Of a stretch of DNA of 64,000 bases, positions 1 to 8,080 are shown in pieces; the stretch's first letter is position 1; every line of letters begins with the position of its first letter. The notes under the pieces were generated by a model. It was given only the letters and a program-made list of their open reading frames with translations, ran no database searches and was not told where the DNA came from. Location of the stretch: positions 930,001-994,000 of the forward strand of contig CAWJYN010000007.1 of assembly GCA_963847145.1 (NCBI GenBank), read 5' to 3'. The DNA comes from JABFRJ01 sp963847145. GTDB lineage: Bacteria; Pseudomonadota; Alphaproteobacteria; Rhizobiales; Hyphomicrobiaceae. A program made the position numbers and the translations under genes.

Positions 1-1362
1 CCCTCTGAAGGCCAGCAGTGCGACTGAGTCCCGCCGTGCGTAGCAGTCTGCGAGCAGCAACTCCACCGCGCCCTTGGCCTCGGCAAGACGGTGCAATGCC
101 GCCGATCCAGACGCATCGACAGAGAAAACAATGGTGGTCCCGCTACGGACTTTGTAGCGATTGCACCGGAAGTCTTCACGCCGCACCTGAATTCGCGGCG
201 CTGTATGCGATCCGTTAGCAAGTGTCTTCGTTCTGAATTTCTGCCACGGGGCGGCAGCGCGTAGGGTCGCAAGCACATTGAGCCGCGCGTTACGTGCCGA
301 TGCTACCTGACTGCCGATGACGCGGCCGCGCGTCGCTGATTTGCGTTGTGCACCAGAGCGCCCATCGCCACCAAGCCGCGCGGCTCTCGTTGCACCAAGA
401 GCGATGGCATCAAGTAGTCCTGGAGGTAAAGCGGCTCGTGCGGCGGCGAGCACGAGATCTTCAAGCGTGATGTCGCCCTGCAGGTCTTCGGGTGTATCGG
501 GCTGTTCGCCGGCCTGCGGGTCGGCTGGGGGCTGCTGGTCCTCCGGATCCTGTTCCTCAGGTGGGGCAGGAAATCGTGTGGCGCGCGGCGCAAGGACCAA
601 GCGCGCAGCGACAGCGGCATCGTCTGCGATGATATGCGCGCGCCCGGAATAGGCGGCGTGGGCTGCGGCCACGGCCAGTGCGAGGACTGGTGCCCGCAGT
701 GAGCCGATCCCGAGTTCGCACGCGGCATGGCACAACGCACGGGTGATAGTCGTGTCAGCCGGTTGCCGGTTGGCAATCAGACGACGTGCATCCGCGAGCG
801 TGGCGCCGGCATGCGCCGGGCCTGATAGGGCATCAAGGCCGATCTCGTTGAGGTTGAGATGAAAGGCAAGCCGATCCATGAGGATTGTCGGGGGACCCGG
901 TTCGTCGCTGGCGCTCTCGTCGAGGGCGATGAGGCCAAAGCGGGACGGGCTGCGCGCGGTCATGCCGTCGCGCTCGAGAACGACCTCCCCGCGGTCGAGA
1001 GCTGAGGCGACCGGTGCGGCGGCGGCCGGTGACCAGCGTTCCGCCATGGCGAGAATTGCAAGGCCGCCGTGCGCTTGCGAAAGCACGCCAGCTTGTTGGA
1101 GATGGCGTCCAGTGCCGAACATCGCAGCCAGATCAAGGCCGCCCAGCAGCCGCTCAATGGGGCAATGCAACGGCAGGCGTAGAATTGGCGCGCCACGTGC
1201 GATCTGGCTCCGCAGGTGCGCCAGCCACGCGTCGCGGACTGGCCCATGCGGCGCACGCAATGTCACACCGCCCAACGCAGCCGGATCAATGGCAAGTAAA
1301 TCTGCTACCAGGATAGCATCGGCCCAGGTTGAGGGCGGCGCATCGCTGGCAGTTGAGATCAT
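1..1362 (-). CDS. bchD: Magnesium chelatase subunit D (partial, 3' end outside window)
   Basis: Subunit of the ATP-dependent Mg chelatase that inserts Mg2+ into protoporphyrin IX together with BchI and BchH. The ORF reads from an ATG at 1362 to the window edge (454 codons) with no stop, so roughly the last 100 residues are missing. The order fits BchD: a degenerate AAA+ part, an acidic proline-rich linker near residues 264-295 and the beginning of a von Willebrand A domain, with a MIDAS motif DASGS near residue 414. Its ATG overlaps the bchI stop (ATGA), so translation is probably coupled. Only the truncation limits certainty. Confidence 0.93.
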   Translation of the reverse strand, partial: MISTASDAPPSTWADAILVADLLAIDPAALGGVTLRAPHGPVRDAWLAHLRSQIARGAPILRLPLHCPIERLLGGLDLAAMFGTGRHLQQAGVLSQAHGGLAILAMAERWSPAAAAPVASALDRGEVVLERDGMTARSPSRFGLIALDESASDEPGPPTILMDRLAFHLNLNEIGLDALSGPAHAGATLADARRLIANRQPADTTITRALCHAACELGIGSLRAPVLALAVAAAHAAYSGRAHIIADDAAVAARLVLAPRATRFPAPPEEQDPEDQQPPADPQAGEQPDTPEDLQGDITLEDLVLAAARAALPPGLLDAIALGATRAARLGGDGRSGAQRKSATRGRVIGSQVASARNARLNVLATLRAAAPWQKFRTKTLANGSHTAPRIQVRREDFRCNRYKVRSGTTIVFSVDASGSAALHRLAEAKGAVELLLADCYARRDSVALLAFRG

Positions 1363-2504
1363 GGGCCAAAGACCTCGGCCATGGCCCGTTCAACGCGCGC
1401 AGAAGAGCCGGAATCATCCAACGGGTTGCGGCGTAGCCGGTGACGGAGGCAGGTCGGCGCGACGTGTTTGAGATGCGCGATGCTGACGTCGGTTTCACTT
1501 CGCAGGCTTGCCAGCGCGCGCGCGGCGCGCATCAACGTCAGTTCGCCGCGCAGCCCGTCCGTTCCGACGCGGATGCAGAGTTCAGCCGCTTTTCTGAGAA
1601 TGTTGGCCGGGACGGTCACTGATGTGAGTCGCTCGCGGGCCGCGATGATCGTGGTGCGGAGTTCGGTCTCAGCATTGCGCCAATCGGCATGGAAGGCGGC
1701 ACGGTCACGGTCGAAGGCGTCGCGCCGTTCGATAATGGTGACCCGGGTGTCGATATCGCCCGGTGTCCGGACGTCGGCGGACAGCCCGAAACGGTCGAGC
1801 AGTTGGGGCCGCAGTTCGCCTTCTTCTGGGTTGCCGCTGCCAACAAGTACGAAGCGCGCCGGATGCCGGACGCTGAGCCCCTCACGTTCAACCACGTTTT
1901 CACCCGAGGCCGCTACATCGATGAGCAGATCGACCAGATGATCCTCCAGCAGGTTCACTTCGTCGATATAGAGAAACCCGCGATTGGCCCGTGCCAGCAG
2001 GCCCGGCTGGAAAACCTTCACGCCATCGACGAGGGCCCGTTCGATGTCGAGCGCGCCGACCACGCGGTCCTCGGTAGCGCCAAGGGGTAGATCGACCAGC
2101 GGGACCGGTTTGAAGCGGGTGGCTGGTTTGGTCTCCATCGACCGCTTCGCGCAGGTTTCGCAAGTGGCAGACGCTTGGGCGGGGTCACAGCCATAGGGGC
2201 ATTCAGCGATGACCAGAAGCGGTGGCAAAAGCGCTGCCAGCGCGCGCACGGTCGTGGACTTTCCGGTACCACGATCGCCAAGTGCGAGGACGCCGCCGAT
2301 CGTCGGGTCGATGGCGACCAGCATAAGCGCGAGCTTCATTTCCTCCTGTCCAGCAATCGCTGAGAACGGAAATTCGCGGCTCAATGTGGGTTCGGCGAGG
2401 GGCGTTGCAGGGCCTTTTTTGTCGCTGCGGGCTGGCTTGTTCTTGGCGTTCCCCTGTTCGACATCAGCGCGCCGCAGGCCAGAGCCGTCGTCATCAAGCG
2501 CCAC
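1359..2504 (-). CDS. bchI: Magnesium chelatase ATPase subunit I
   Basis: AAA+ ATPase that drives Mg insertion into protoporphyrin IX with BchD and BchH. Walker A GDRGTGKS lies near residues 76-83 and a Walker B-like FLYIDEVNLL follows; the four-Cys insertion typical of BchI is visible after it. The open frame begins at a TTG at 2525, just downstream of an in-frame TGA, but a GGAG seven bases before a GTG at 2504 makes that GTG the better start (381 aa). The first ~45 residues are a charged, non-conserved tail. The upstream flank is a 14-bp tandem repeat. The stop overlaps bchD. Confidence 0.95.
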   Translation of the reverse strand: MALDDDGSGLRRADVEQGNAKNKPARSDKKGPATPLAEPTLSREFPFSAIAGQEEMKLALMLVAIDPTIGGVLALGDRGTGKSTTVRALAALLPPLLVIAECPYGCDPAQASATCETCAKRSMETKPATRFKPVPLVDLPLGATEDRVVGALDIERALVDGVKVFQPGLLARANRGFLYIDEVNLLEDHLVDLLIDVAASGENVVEREGLSVRHPARFVLVGSGNPEEGELRPQLLDRFGLSADVRTPGDIDTRVTIIERRDAFDRDRAAFHADWRNAETELRTTIIAARERLTSVTVPANILRKAAELCIRVGTDGLRGELTLMRAARALASLRSETDVSIAHLKHVAPTCLRHRLRRNPLDDSGSSARVERAMAEVFGP

Positions 2505-2523
2505 AATGGATCTCCGTTTGCTC

Positions 2524-2565
2524 AAGTGGGGCTTTCAAAGTGGGGCTTTCAACGTGGGGATTTTA
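2524..2565. repeat. Three tandem 14-bp units upstream of bchI
   Basis: Two identical 14-mers (AAGTGGGGCTTTCA at 2524-2537 and 2538-2551) are followed by a diverged third unit (ACGTGGGGATTTTA, 2552-2565). They fill most of the hemA-bchI gap and touch the possible TTG start of bchI. The role is unknown; this is one of a series of such duplications in the window. Confidence 0.85.
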
Positions 2566-2602
2566 AGCATGCGACTTGCGCCATGTCCGCTGTCGAGGTC
2601 CG

Positions 2603-3835
2603 TTACTCTGCGGCCAGCTTCACGGTGTTCTCCTCGGAGACCGGACATGCACTCCAGAGTTCGCCGAGGGCACCAACAAGATGGTCGATTTGCGCGTCGG
2701 TATGCAGCGGCGTCGGTGTGATGCGCAGCCGTTCGGTGCCGCGGGGGACCGTCGGATAGTTGATGGGCTGAACATAAATGCCATGGCGATCCAGCAGCGT
2801 GTCGCTGATCGACTTGCAATGCACCGGGTTGCCGACCATTACCGGGACGATGTGGCTTGGATTATCCAGCACGGGGATGCGAGCCGCAGTAAGCCTTGCT
2901 TTGACCGCGCGTGCACGCTCCTGGTGTTTGGCGCGTTCGGTTTGGCTGGTTTTCAAATGGCGGATGCTGGCTAAAGCCCCCGCAGCGATCACCGGTGCAA
3001 GCGACGTCGAGAAGATGAAGCCCGATGCATGCGACCGGATGGCGTCGCAGCACCGGCGGCTAGCGGCAATGTAGCCGCCCATTACGCCATAACCTTTGGC
3101 AAGCGTGCCGTTGATGATATCGACTTGATCCATCACGTTGTCGCGCTCGGCGATGCCGCCGCCGTGATCGCCGTACATGCCGACGGCGTGGACTTCGTCG
3201 AGATACGTCAACGCACCATACTTTTTCGCTAGGGCGCAGATCTCGCCGATGGGGGAAACATAGCCGTCCATGGAGTAGACGCTTTCGAAGGCGATGATTT
3301 TTGGAACACCGATCGGCGCGGCGCGCAACTTTGCTTCGAGGTCACGGACATCGTTGTGCCGGAAGATTTGCTTGGGACCGCCGCCGTGGCGAATACCGGC
3401 GATCATGGACGCGTGGTTTTTCTCGTCGGAGAAAACGATGGCGCCGGGCATCAGTTGCACAAGGCTCGACAAGGTGGCGTCGTTGGCGACGTAGGCCGAG
3501 GTGAAGAGCAGGGCGGCCTCTTTGTTGTGCAGGCTCGCGAGCTCGGCTTCCAACTCGACGTGATAGTGGGTCGTGCCCGAGATGTTGCGGGTGCCGCCCG
3601 AGCCAGCACCGGCCGCATCCAGCGCGGCATGCATGGCCGCCAGCGGCACAGAGTGTTGGCCCATGCCGAGATAGTCGTTGGAGCACCAGACAACGACGTC
3701 GCGCGCGCCATTGGTGGAGCGGCGTTCGGCGCGCGGGAATTCTCCCCGGCGGCGCAGAATGTCGGCAAATACGCGATAGCGGCCTTCGGCGTGGAGTGTT
3801 GCCAGGTAGCGATCAAAAACTTTGTCGTAGTTCAT
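2603..3835 (-). CDS. hemA: 5-aminolevulinate synthase
   Basis: PLP enzyme condensing glycine and succinyl-CoA to 5-aminolevulinate, the first step of tetrapyrrole synthesis by the C4 (Shemin) route typical of Alphaproteobacteria. It is 410 aa, the normal length. The glycine-rich stretch around residues 76-90 (GSGGTRNISGTTHYH) and the PLP lysine in GTLAKGYG (K247) are in the expected places. The ATG at 3835 has GGAG seven bases upstream. It sits between puhE and bchI at the end of the bch/puh superoperon, so it is likely the photosynthesis-dedicated copy. Confidence 0.97.
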   Translation of the reverse strand: MNYDKVFDRYLATLHAEGRYRVFADILRRRGEFPRAERRSTNGARDVVVWCSNDYLGMGQHSVPLAAMHAALDAAGAGSGGTRNISGTTHYHVELEAELASLHNKEAALLFTSAYVANDATLSSLVQLMPGAIVFSDEKNHASMIAGIRHGGGPKQIFRHNDVRDLEAKLRAAPIGVPKIIAFESVYSMDGYVSPIGEICALAKKYGALTYLDEVHAVGMYGDHGGGIAERDNVMDQVDIINGTLAKGYGVMGGYIAASRRCCDAIRSHASGFIFSTSLAPVIAAGALASIRHLKTSQTERAKHQERARAVKARLTAARIPVLDNPSHIVPVMVGNPVHCKSISDTLLDRHGIYVQPINYPTVPRGTERLRITPTPLHTDAQIDHLVGALGELWSACPVSEENTVKLAAE

Positions 3836-3846
3836 GGCCTGTCTCC

Positions 3847-3872
3847 AAGTCCGATAGATGTAAGTCCGATAG
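3847..3872. repeat. Tandem 11-bp repeat (15-bp period) at the hemA ribosome site
   Basis: AAGTCCGATAG occurs at 3847-3857 and again at 3862-3872. On the minus strand the copy nearest the gene runs directly into the GGAG of the hemA ribosome binding site. Confidence 0.8.
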
Positions 3873-3890
3873 CGGTTCGAAGGTCTGACG

Positions 3891-4751
3891 TTATGTTTGC
3901 GTTTGAACGCGGGGCACCAGGGGGTCGCGCCGCGGCCTGTCGCGGCCCGGACTGGCAGTGTCTGCAGGGCTGGGTTTAACGTTGGAACGGGAGCCGAGGC
4001 TCCAGCCCCACAGGGCTTCCGGTTGAAACGGCAGGACCAGGAACCAGTGTTCGATCATGCCAAGCGCGGCGAGGGCGGTCAGTATGGCGGCAGCCTGGGC
4101 GTCAAAACTGCCGGCCGGCGCGGCGAGAGCGAGCGACAGAGAATATCCAGTCGCCGCCGTTGCAAGCGTTACCGACACTGGAAAGAACCAGCTCATCGGT
4201 GCTTGCCGGAAGTAGCTCTTGAGATAGCTGATGCGGGGCGGCAGCAATTCGGCTGCGGGGTTCGGCACGCCCAGGAAGATGTTCAGCTTGGTTGAAAGCC
4301 GCATGAGCCATAGCAATCCGAATACCGTGACGCCCAAGGTGTTGGGCTTGCCGGCCGTCAGCCACCACAGCAGCCCAAGTGTCCCGACGATCGCAGCCTC
4401 ATGGTAGGCGACGGCGAGACACGCGGCTTTGAAGCGCTGCCATTCTGTCGCGTCTGCGGGGCAGGGGAGACGCCGCGGACCGGTGACGACACCCATCAGA
4501 AAGCTCATCTCGATGACCGCCCACACCATGATCGCAGCAACCAGCGTGATCGCGGCGTCCGTGCGGGTCGTGCCCGACGCGGTCGTCCACAGGACCGCGA
4601 CCGAGAGCGCCGCCAGAAAGGCAACGATCCCGAGGCTTGTCGCATAGGTCCGCTCCGGCAGGCCGTTCATCGCAAAAATCAGCCCGGTGCTGATCCACCA
4701 GACGAGGATGACGAAGAGCGCGGGCGGCGCCATGTCCAGCAGTAAGCTCAT
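3891..4751 (-). CDS. puhE: Photosynthetic complex assembly protein PuhE (DUF3623 family)
   Basis: Integral membrane protein of the puh operon; in Rhodobacter capsulatus PuhE modulates bacteriochlorophyll production. The 286-aa product is almost entirely hydrophobic, with about eight membrane segments, the usual length for the family. A longer frame from a TTG at 4778 would overlap acsF; I prefer the ATG at 4751, with AAGGG seven bases before it and just after the acsF stop. The position acsF-puhE-hemA matches other purple bacteria. Confidence 0.9.
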   Translation of the reverse strand: MSLLLDMAPPALFVILVWWISTGLIFAMNGLPERTYATSLGIVAFLAALSVAVLWTTASGTTRTDAAITLVAAIMVWAVIEMSFLMGVVTGPRRLPCPADATEWQRFKAACLAVAYHEAAIVGTLGLLWWLTAGKPNTLGVTVFGLLWLMRLSTKLNIFLGVPNPAAELLPPRISYLKSYFRQAPMSWFFPVSVTLATAATGYSLSLALAAPAGSFDAQAAAILTALAALGMIEHWFLVLPFQPEALWGWSLGSRSNVKPSPADTASPGRDRPRRDPLVPRVQTQT

Positions 4752-4761
4752 GCAAATGCCC

Positions 4762-5829
4762 TTACCATGCTGGCTCAAGCCGGCTGCTCGCCGGAAGCTC
4801 GCTGGTCTTCGGTGGAATGAAATAGAGGCGGACGAAGATCGCGGCTGCGCGCAACGCCAATGAAGCTTTCTTGATGCTGGCGATCACGCCGGTTTGTTTT
4901 TCAACTAAGCCATAGGCCTCGCTCACCCGGTGCAGCCGCACCAAGCCGGCGTGAAATGCAGGGTGGTCGAGATCCAAGGTTACAGGGAACACTTGGCGCA
5001 CGATCTCGGTCGTGATGCGGAAGACGCGCATGTCGTAGTCGGTCGGATCGATGCCAATGGCATGGTGGAAAGCTGGCCGTGCGTGGTCGCGGACGTACAT
5101 GGTCGCAAAGACGGCAAGCTGGAAGAAGCGGATCCAGTACCTGTTTATTCCGGTCAGCAGGTGCGGGTTGGCCCGCATCAGCAGGGCAAACGCTTCGCCG
5201 TGACGGAACTCGTCGTTGCACCACTTTTCAAACCATTTGAAGATCGGGTGAAAGCGCTTGTCCGGGTGGCGTTCGAGATGACGGAAAATGGTGATGTAGC
5301 GGGCATAGCCGATCTTTTCTGAGAGATAGGTCGCGTAAAAAATGAACTTCGGCCGGAAGAATGTATATTTCTTGGTTTTGGTGAGAAAACCCAGGTCGAC
5401 ACCCAGGCCGTTCTCGCGCAGCGCGTCGTTGATGAAGCCCGCATGGCGGGCCTCGTCGCGGCTCATGTATTTGAAGAGCTCGACAATGTCCTTGTTCTTG
5501 CCGCGCTTGCGCATTTCAGCATAGAGCACGCAGCCTGAGAATTCGGCGGTCAGCGAGCTGATGAGAAAGTCCCGGAACTCGGCTCTGAGGTCGGGCGGAA
5601 GATCATTGAGCAGAACAGGGTCCCAATCCGGGGTCCGCCGGAAGTGCGTTTTGTTCGGATCGGCGCGCATTTCATCGATCAGCGCATCCCATTCGCGCCG
5701 CACGGACGAGACATCCATCCGATCAAGTTCTTCAAAATCGGTCGTATAGAAGCGCGGCGACAGCAGTGCATCTTTGGTGGCTTCTTGTGTGGCGTCACTG
5801 GTGGGCCGCCCGAGAGTTTCTATCGTCAC
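4762..5829 (-). CDS. acsF: Mg-protoporphyrin IX monomethyl ester oxidative cyclase (aerobic, diiron)
   Basis: Oxygen-dependent cyclase forming the isocyclic ring E (protochlorophyllide) from Mg-protoporphyrin monomethyl ester. At 355 aa it has the diiron ligands expected of the family: Glu in TAEFSGC (E96), the DEARH motif (residues 125-129) and further Glu/His residues downstream. It is the aerobic alternative to BchE, and no bchE lies in this window. Its ATG overlaps the stop of the 103-aa gene upstream. Family and context agree. Confidence 0.96.
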   Translation of the reverse strand: MTIETLGRPTSDATQEATKDALLSPRFYTTDFEELDRMDVSSVRREWDALIDEMRADPNKTHFRRTPDWDPVLLNDLPPDLRAEFRDFLISSLTAEFSGCVLYAEMRKRGKNKDIVELFKYMSRDEARHAGFINDALRENGLGVDLGFLTKTKKYTFFRPKFIFYATYLSEKIGYARYITIFRHLERHPDKRFHPIFKWFEKWCNDEFRHGEAFALLMRANPHLLTGINRYWIRFFQLAVFATMYVRDHARPAFHHAIGIDPTDYDMRVFRITTEIVRQVFPVTLDLDHPAFHAGLVRLHRVSEAYGLVEKQTGVIASIKKASLALRAAAIFVRLYFIPPKTSELPASSRLEPAW

Positions 5830-6137
5830 AGTTTGCTCCCCGACGAAAAGCTGACCTCGTAGAGCTCGGTTAATTCCAGGCGGGCTGACAACTTTGTCAA
5901 AGCCCGGCTCAGCGCGCCCGCGCGGGTCACGGTTGCGTTCCGGCGCAGGACGACTTTTTCACCAAAGGGCACACGGATGGGCTCACCGTGGACGAGCACT
6001 TCGTCACCCGGGCCGATCAGCACGTCGCCATCAAGGTCGACATGGGCGTGAAGGCTGTCGAAGGTGTTCTCGATCTCGATCGTGCAGGGCACGTCGAATA
6101 CTTTGGGCTGGCTTTGGGTGCCGAAAAGGCTCCTCAT
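5826..6137 (-). CDS. Conserved puh-operon protein of unknown function (103 aa)
   Basis: Small soluble-looking protein between puhC and acsF, overlapping both by ATGA-type junctions. Other alphaproteobacterial puh operons carry an ORF in the same slot. The middle (residues ~15-70) is rich in alternating hydrophobic and charged residues, with a DLDGDVLIGPGDEV stretch suggestive of a small beta fold; no membrane segment or Cys cluster is evident. The position implies a role in reaction-centre or LH1 assembly or in cyclase function, but that is inference from context only. Confidence 0.8.
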   Translation of the reverse strand: MRSLFGTQSQPKVFDVPCTIEIENTFDSLHAHVDLDGDVLIGPGDEVLVHGEPIRVPFGEKVVLRRNATVTRAGALSRALTKLSARLELTELYEVSFSSGSKL

Positions 6138-6610
6138 GGACTGACCTTTCTGTCATCAGCGAATTTGGCGTCAAGGAACTTTGCAAAGACTTTTGCATTG
6201 CCGCTGCCGAACGCATCCAATGTCAAGCGCCGTTGTGTAGCAAGGTCCTCAAGCCAAAGCCGTCCTCCGTCTTGGCGCATGAGCCGGTAAGGCGCGTCGG
6301 GCTTGATGCCCAAAGCGTCGCGCTCCCTGATCATGCTTTGCAATGCAACACGGACGAACCCTTCGTTGCCCGTCGCCGGCACGACGTGAGAGGCGCGCGG
6401 ATTGCCGACTTCGCGAACGAGCATCGATCCGTCGACGCGCGGTTCGAATGTCAGGATCTTGCTGTCCGTCGGGGTGACTGGCGCCGAGCGGACCGTGCCG
6501 ACATCGGTCAGCCGTGCGGTTGCGGTCGCCAACAGTGCAAAGACGATCAAGCCGGCACCGCCCCAGACAGCGCCGCGCGGGATTGCATCTTCGGTTGTGG
6601 ACGTGGTCAT
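6134..6610 (-). CDS. puhC: Photosynthetic complex assembly protein PuhC
   Basis: Membrane-anchored assembly factor for the RC-LH1 complex. One N-terminal transmembrane segment (about residues 15-35 of 158) is followed by a periplasmic domain rich in DGS, GNGEGF-like and LWL segments, as in PuhC. The ORF could start at a GTG (6625) overlapping the puhB stop, but AAGGA seven bases before the ATG at 6610 favours the ATG. The stop overlaps the next gene. Gene order puhA-puhB-puhC supports the name. Confidence 0.9.
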   Translation of the reverse strand: MTTSTTEDAIPRGAVWGGAGLIVFALLATATARLTDVGTVRSAPVTPTDSKILTFEPRVDGSMLVREVGNPRASHVVPATGNEGFVRVALQSMIRERDALGIKPDAPYRLMRQDGGRLWLEDLATQRRLTLDAFGSGNAKVFAKFLDAKFADDRKVSP

Positions 6611-6621
6611 TTGGGCGTCCT

Positions 6622-7293
6622 TCACTCAGCTGCGGACAGCGATGCTGCAGGTTGGTATGCGGGCGTGGCGGCCGCGGCCGGCCGGAGGCGCACAATCCTG
6701 GTCGTCGTTTGCGCCGCGGTCGACCGCAACGCCTCGCCGACCAGTTGTGCCACTTGATCGGCATCGGCAATGCTTCGCAAAGTAGGCTCCGGATGCTTGA
6801 GGTGCCAGGCGCGCACGTGCGGCCAGAGCATGACGTAGGCGAGGCGCGTGCCAGCCTCTGGGACGATCGCGATATCGCCTGTGGCGTCGCTGCGCGGGGC
6901 CAAATGCGCACTGGCGATGCGCTTCAGCGGGATGTTGAGCGTGACCGGTAGGGCCATGCCGTAGCGAATGACCAGGCGCTGTGTCGTTAGAGTGTAGACA
7001 GTGCTGCGCACAGATTGCCACGCCAAAAGGCCAACGACGATCAGGGCGAGCGCTGCTGCCAGCGACAAGGCAAACGCGCTGGCGAGGACTTCACTTGCAG
7101 GTAGCCCGTCGTGCCATCCAAACAACAAGCGGAGGGCAATCAAAGCGCCAAAGTACAGTGCGATCTTGTCGGCATGGAAGGCATGCCGCACCAATGACCG
7201 CCAGCGCGGTGCACCCTGCCACATGATCCGTTCGCCGTGCGGGAGTTGATCGGGCACACCGGTGGCGGGTTCGAAGTCGAAGTCGTCGCTCAT
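6622..7293 (-). CDS. puhB: Photosynthetic complex assembly protein PuhB
   Basis: Reaction-centre assembly factor with a PH-like (bPH2/DUF304) fold. The 223-aa protein begins with an acidic segment and the conserved GERIMWQG motif, then has two or three membrane helices (around 45-65 and 70-95) and a YTLTTQRLVIRYG motif typical of bacterial PH domains. It overlaps puhA (start) and puhC (end), so the three are translationally coupled. Confidence 0.92.
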   Translation of the reverse strand: MSDDFDFEPATGVPDQLPHGERIMWQGAPRWRSLVRHAFHADKIALYFGALIALRLLFGWHDGLPASEVLASAFALSLAAALALIVVGLLAWQSVRSTVYTLTTQRLVIRYGMALPVTLNIPLKRIASAHLAPRSDATGDIAIVPEAGTRLAYVMLWPHVRAWHLKHPEPTLRSIADADQVAQLVGEALRSTAAQTTTRIVRLRPAAAATPAYQPAASLSAAE

Positions 7294-8054
7294 AGTAACG
7301 GCTCCGCGCGTTGGGGCGTGGCGTACAGTGTGCCGCCGCCATAGTAACCACAGATGCGGTCTTCCTCGCGCCGGGTCACCTGGTCGGCGTCGTTGGTGGT
7401 CGGCACACCAGCGAACTGGCTGGCCAGAATGGCATCGACCCTGACTTGCTTCATGCGGCCATCCACGTCGGCAAAGTTGATCGGCAACAGGACCGTGCGG
7501 CTGCCACCGGCATCAACTTCGAGATAGCGGATCAGACATTCTGAGATGTCCACCCAGGCATCGAGAACGGTGCCGGCCTTCTTCTTGTCGGCGCCCATCA
7601 CTGGCATGCCGCGTGGGTCGGGATCGCGGCCTTCGATGGCGTAGCCTTCGGCCCGGCGCAATGGCACGATACGGGGTTTGCCGCCGACGGTCAGGTCTGG
7701 TTTGTCGGAACGTTCGGCCCATGCCGCCGGCCCGACGCCATCGCGCATCGGATTGCCGGTCGGTACGAGCGGTGCTCCCGGTGCACCCGACGAGGGTTGT
7801 GCCATCAGTGGCCGTGCGTCGTGCTCCTTGCGTGGGGAGACTTGGGTGCCACCATGGGGCAACAGATAGGTCTTGGGTGGCGGCATTGACGGAACGCCTT
7901 CGGTCGTTCCCTGACCGGGCTTGTCGGACTGCAACGGATACCCTTCGCGCTTACTCTCGCGATGCAGATAATAGATCAAGCCTGCAAAGAAGAGCCAGAA
8001 CACGTAGAGCGTGACCTGGGCAACGTCCATGTAGCCGCCAATTGAGCCTTTCAT
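7290..8054 (-). CDS. puhA: Photosynthetic reaction centre H subunit
   Basis: Cytoplasmic cap and single-helix anchor of the type II reaction centre; it shapes proton delivery to QB. The N-terminal helix (residues ~8-30, TLYVFWLFFAGLIYYLHRESKREGYPL-type) is followed by a soluble beta-barrel domain ending near residue 254. The open frame extends to 8084, but AGGAG eight bases upstream of the ATG at 8054 and alignment to known H subunits fix the start there. It lies between lhaA and puhB as in other purple bacteria. Confidence 0.97.
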   Translation of the reverse strand: MKGSIGGYMDVAQVTLYVFWLFFAGLIYYLHRESKREGYPLQSDKPGQGTTEGVPSMPPPKTYLLPHGGTQVSPRKEHDARPLMAQPSSGAPGAPLVPTGNPMRDGVGPAAWAERSDKPDLTVGGKPRIVPLRRAEGYAIEGRDPDPRGMPVMGADKKKAGTVLDAWVDISECLIRYLEVDAGGSRTVLLPINFADVDGRMKQVRVDAILASQFAGVPTTNDADQVTRREEDRICGYYGGGTLYATPQRAEPLL

Positions 8055-8080
8055 TGCCACATCTCCTATCTGAGTTACCG

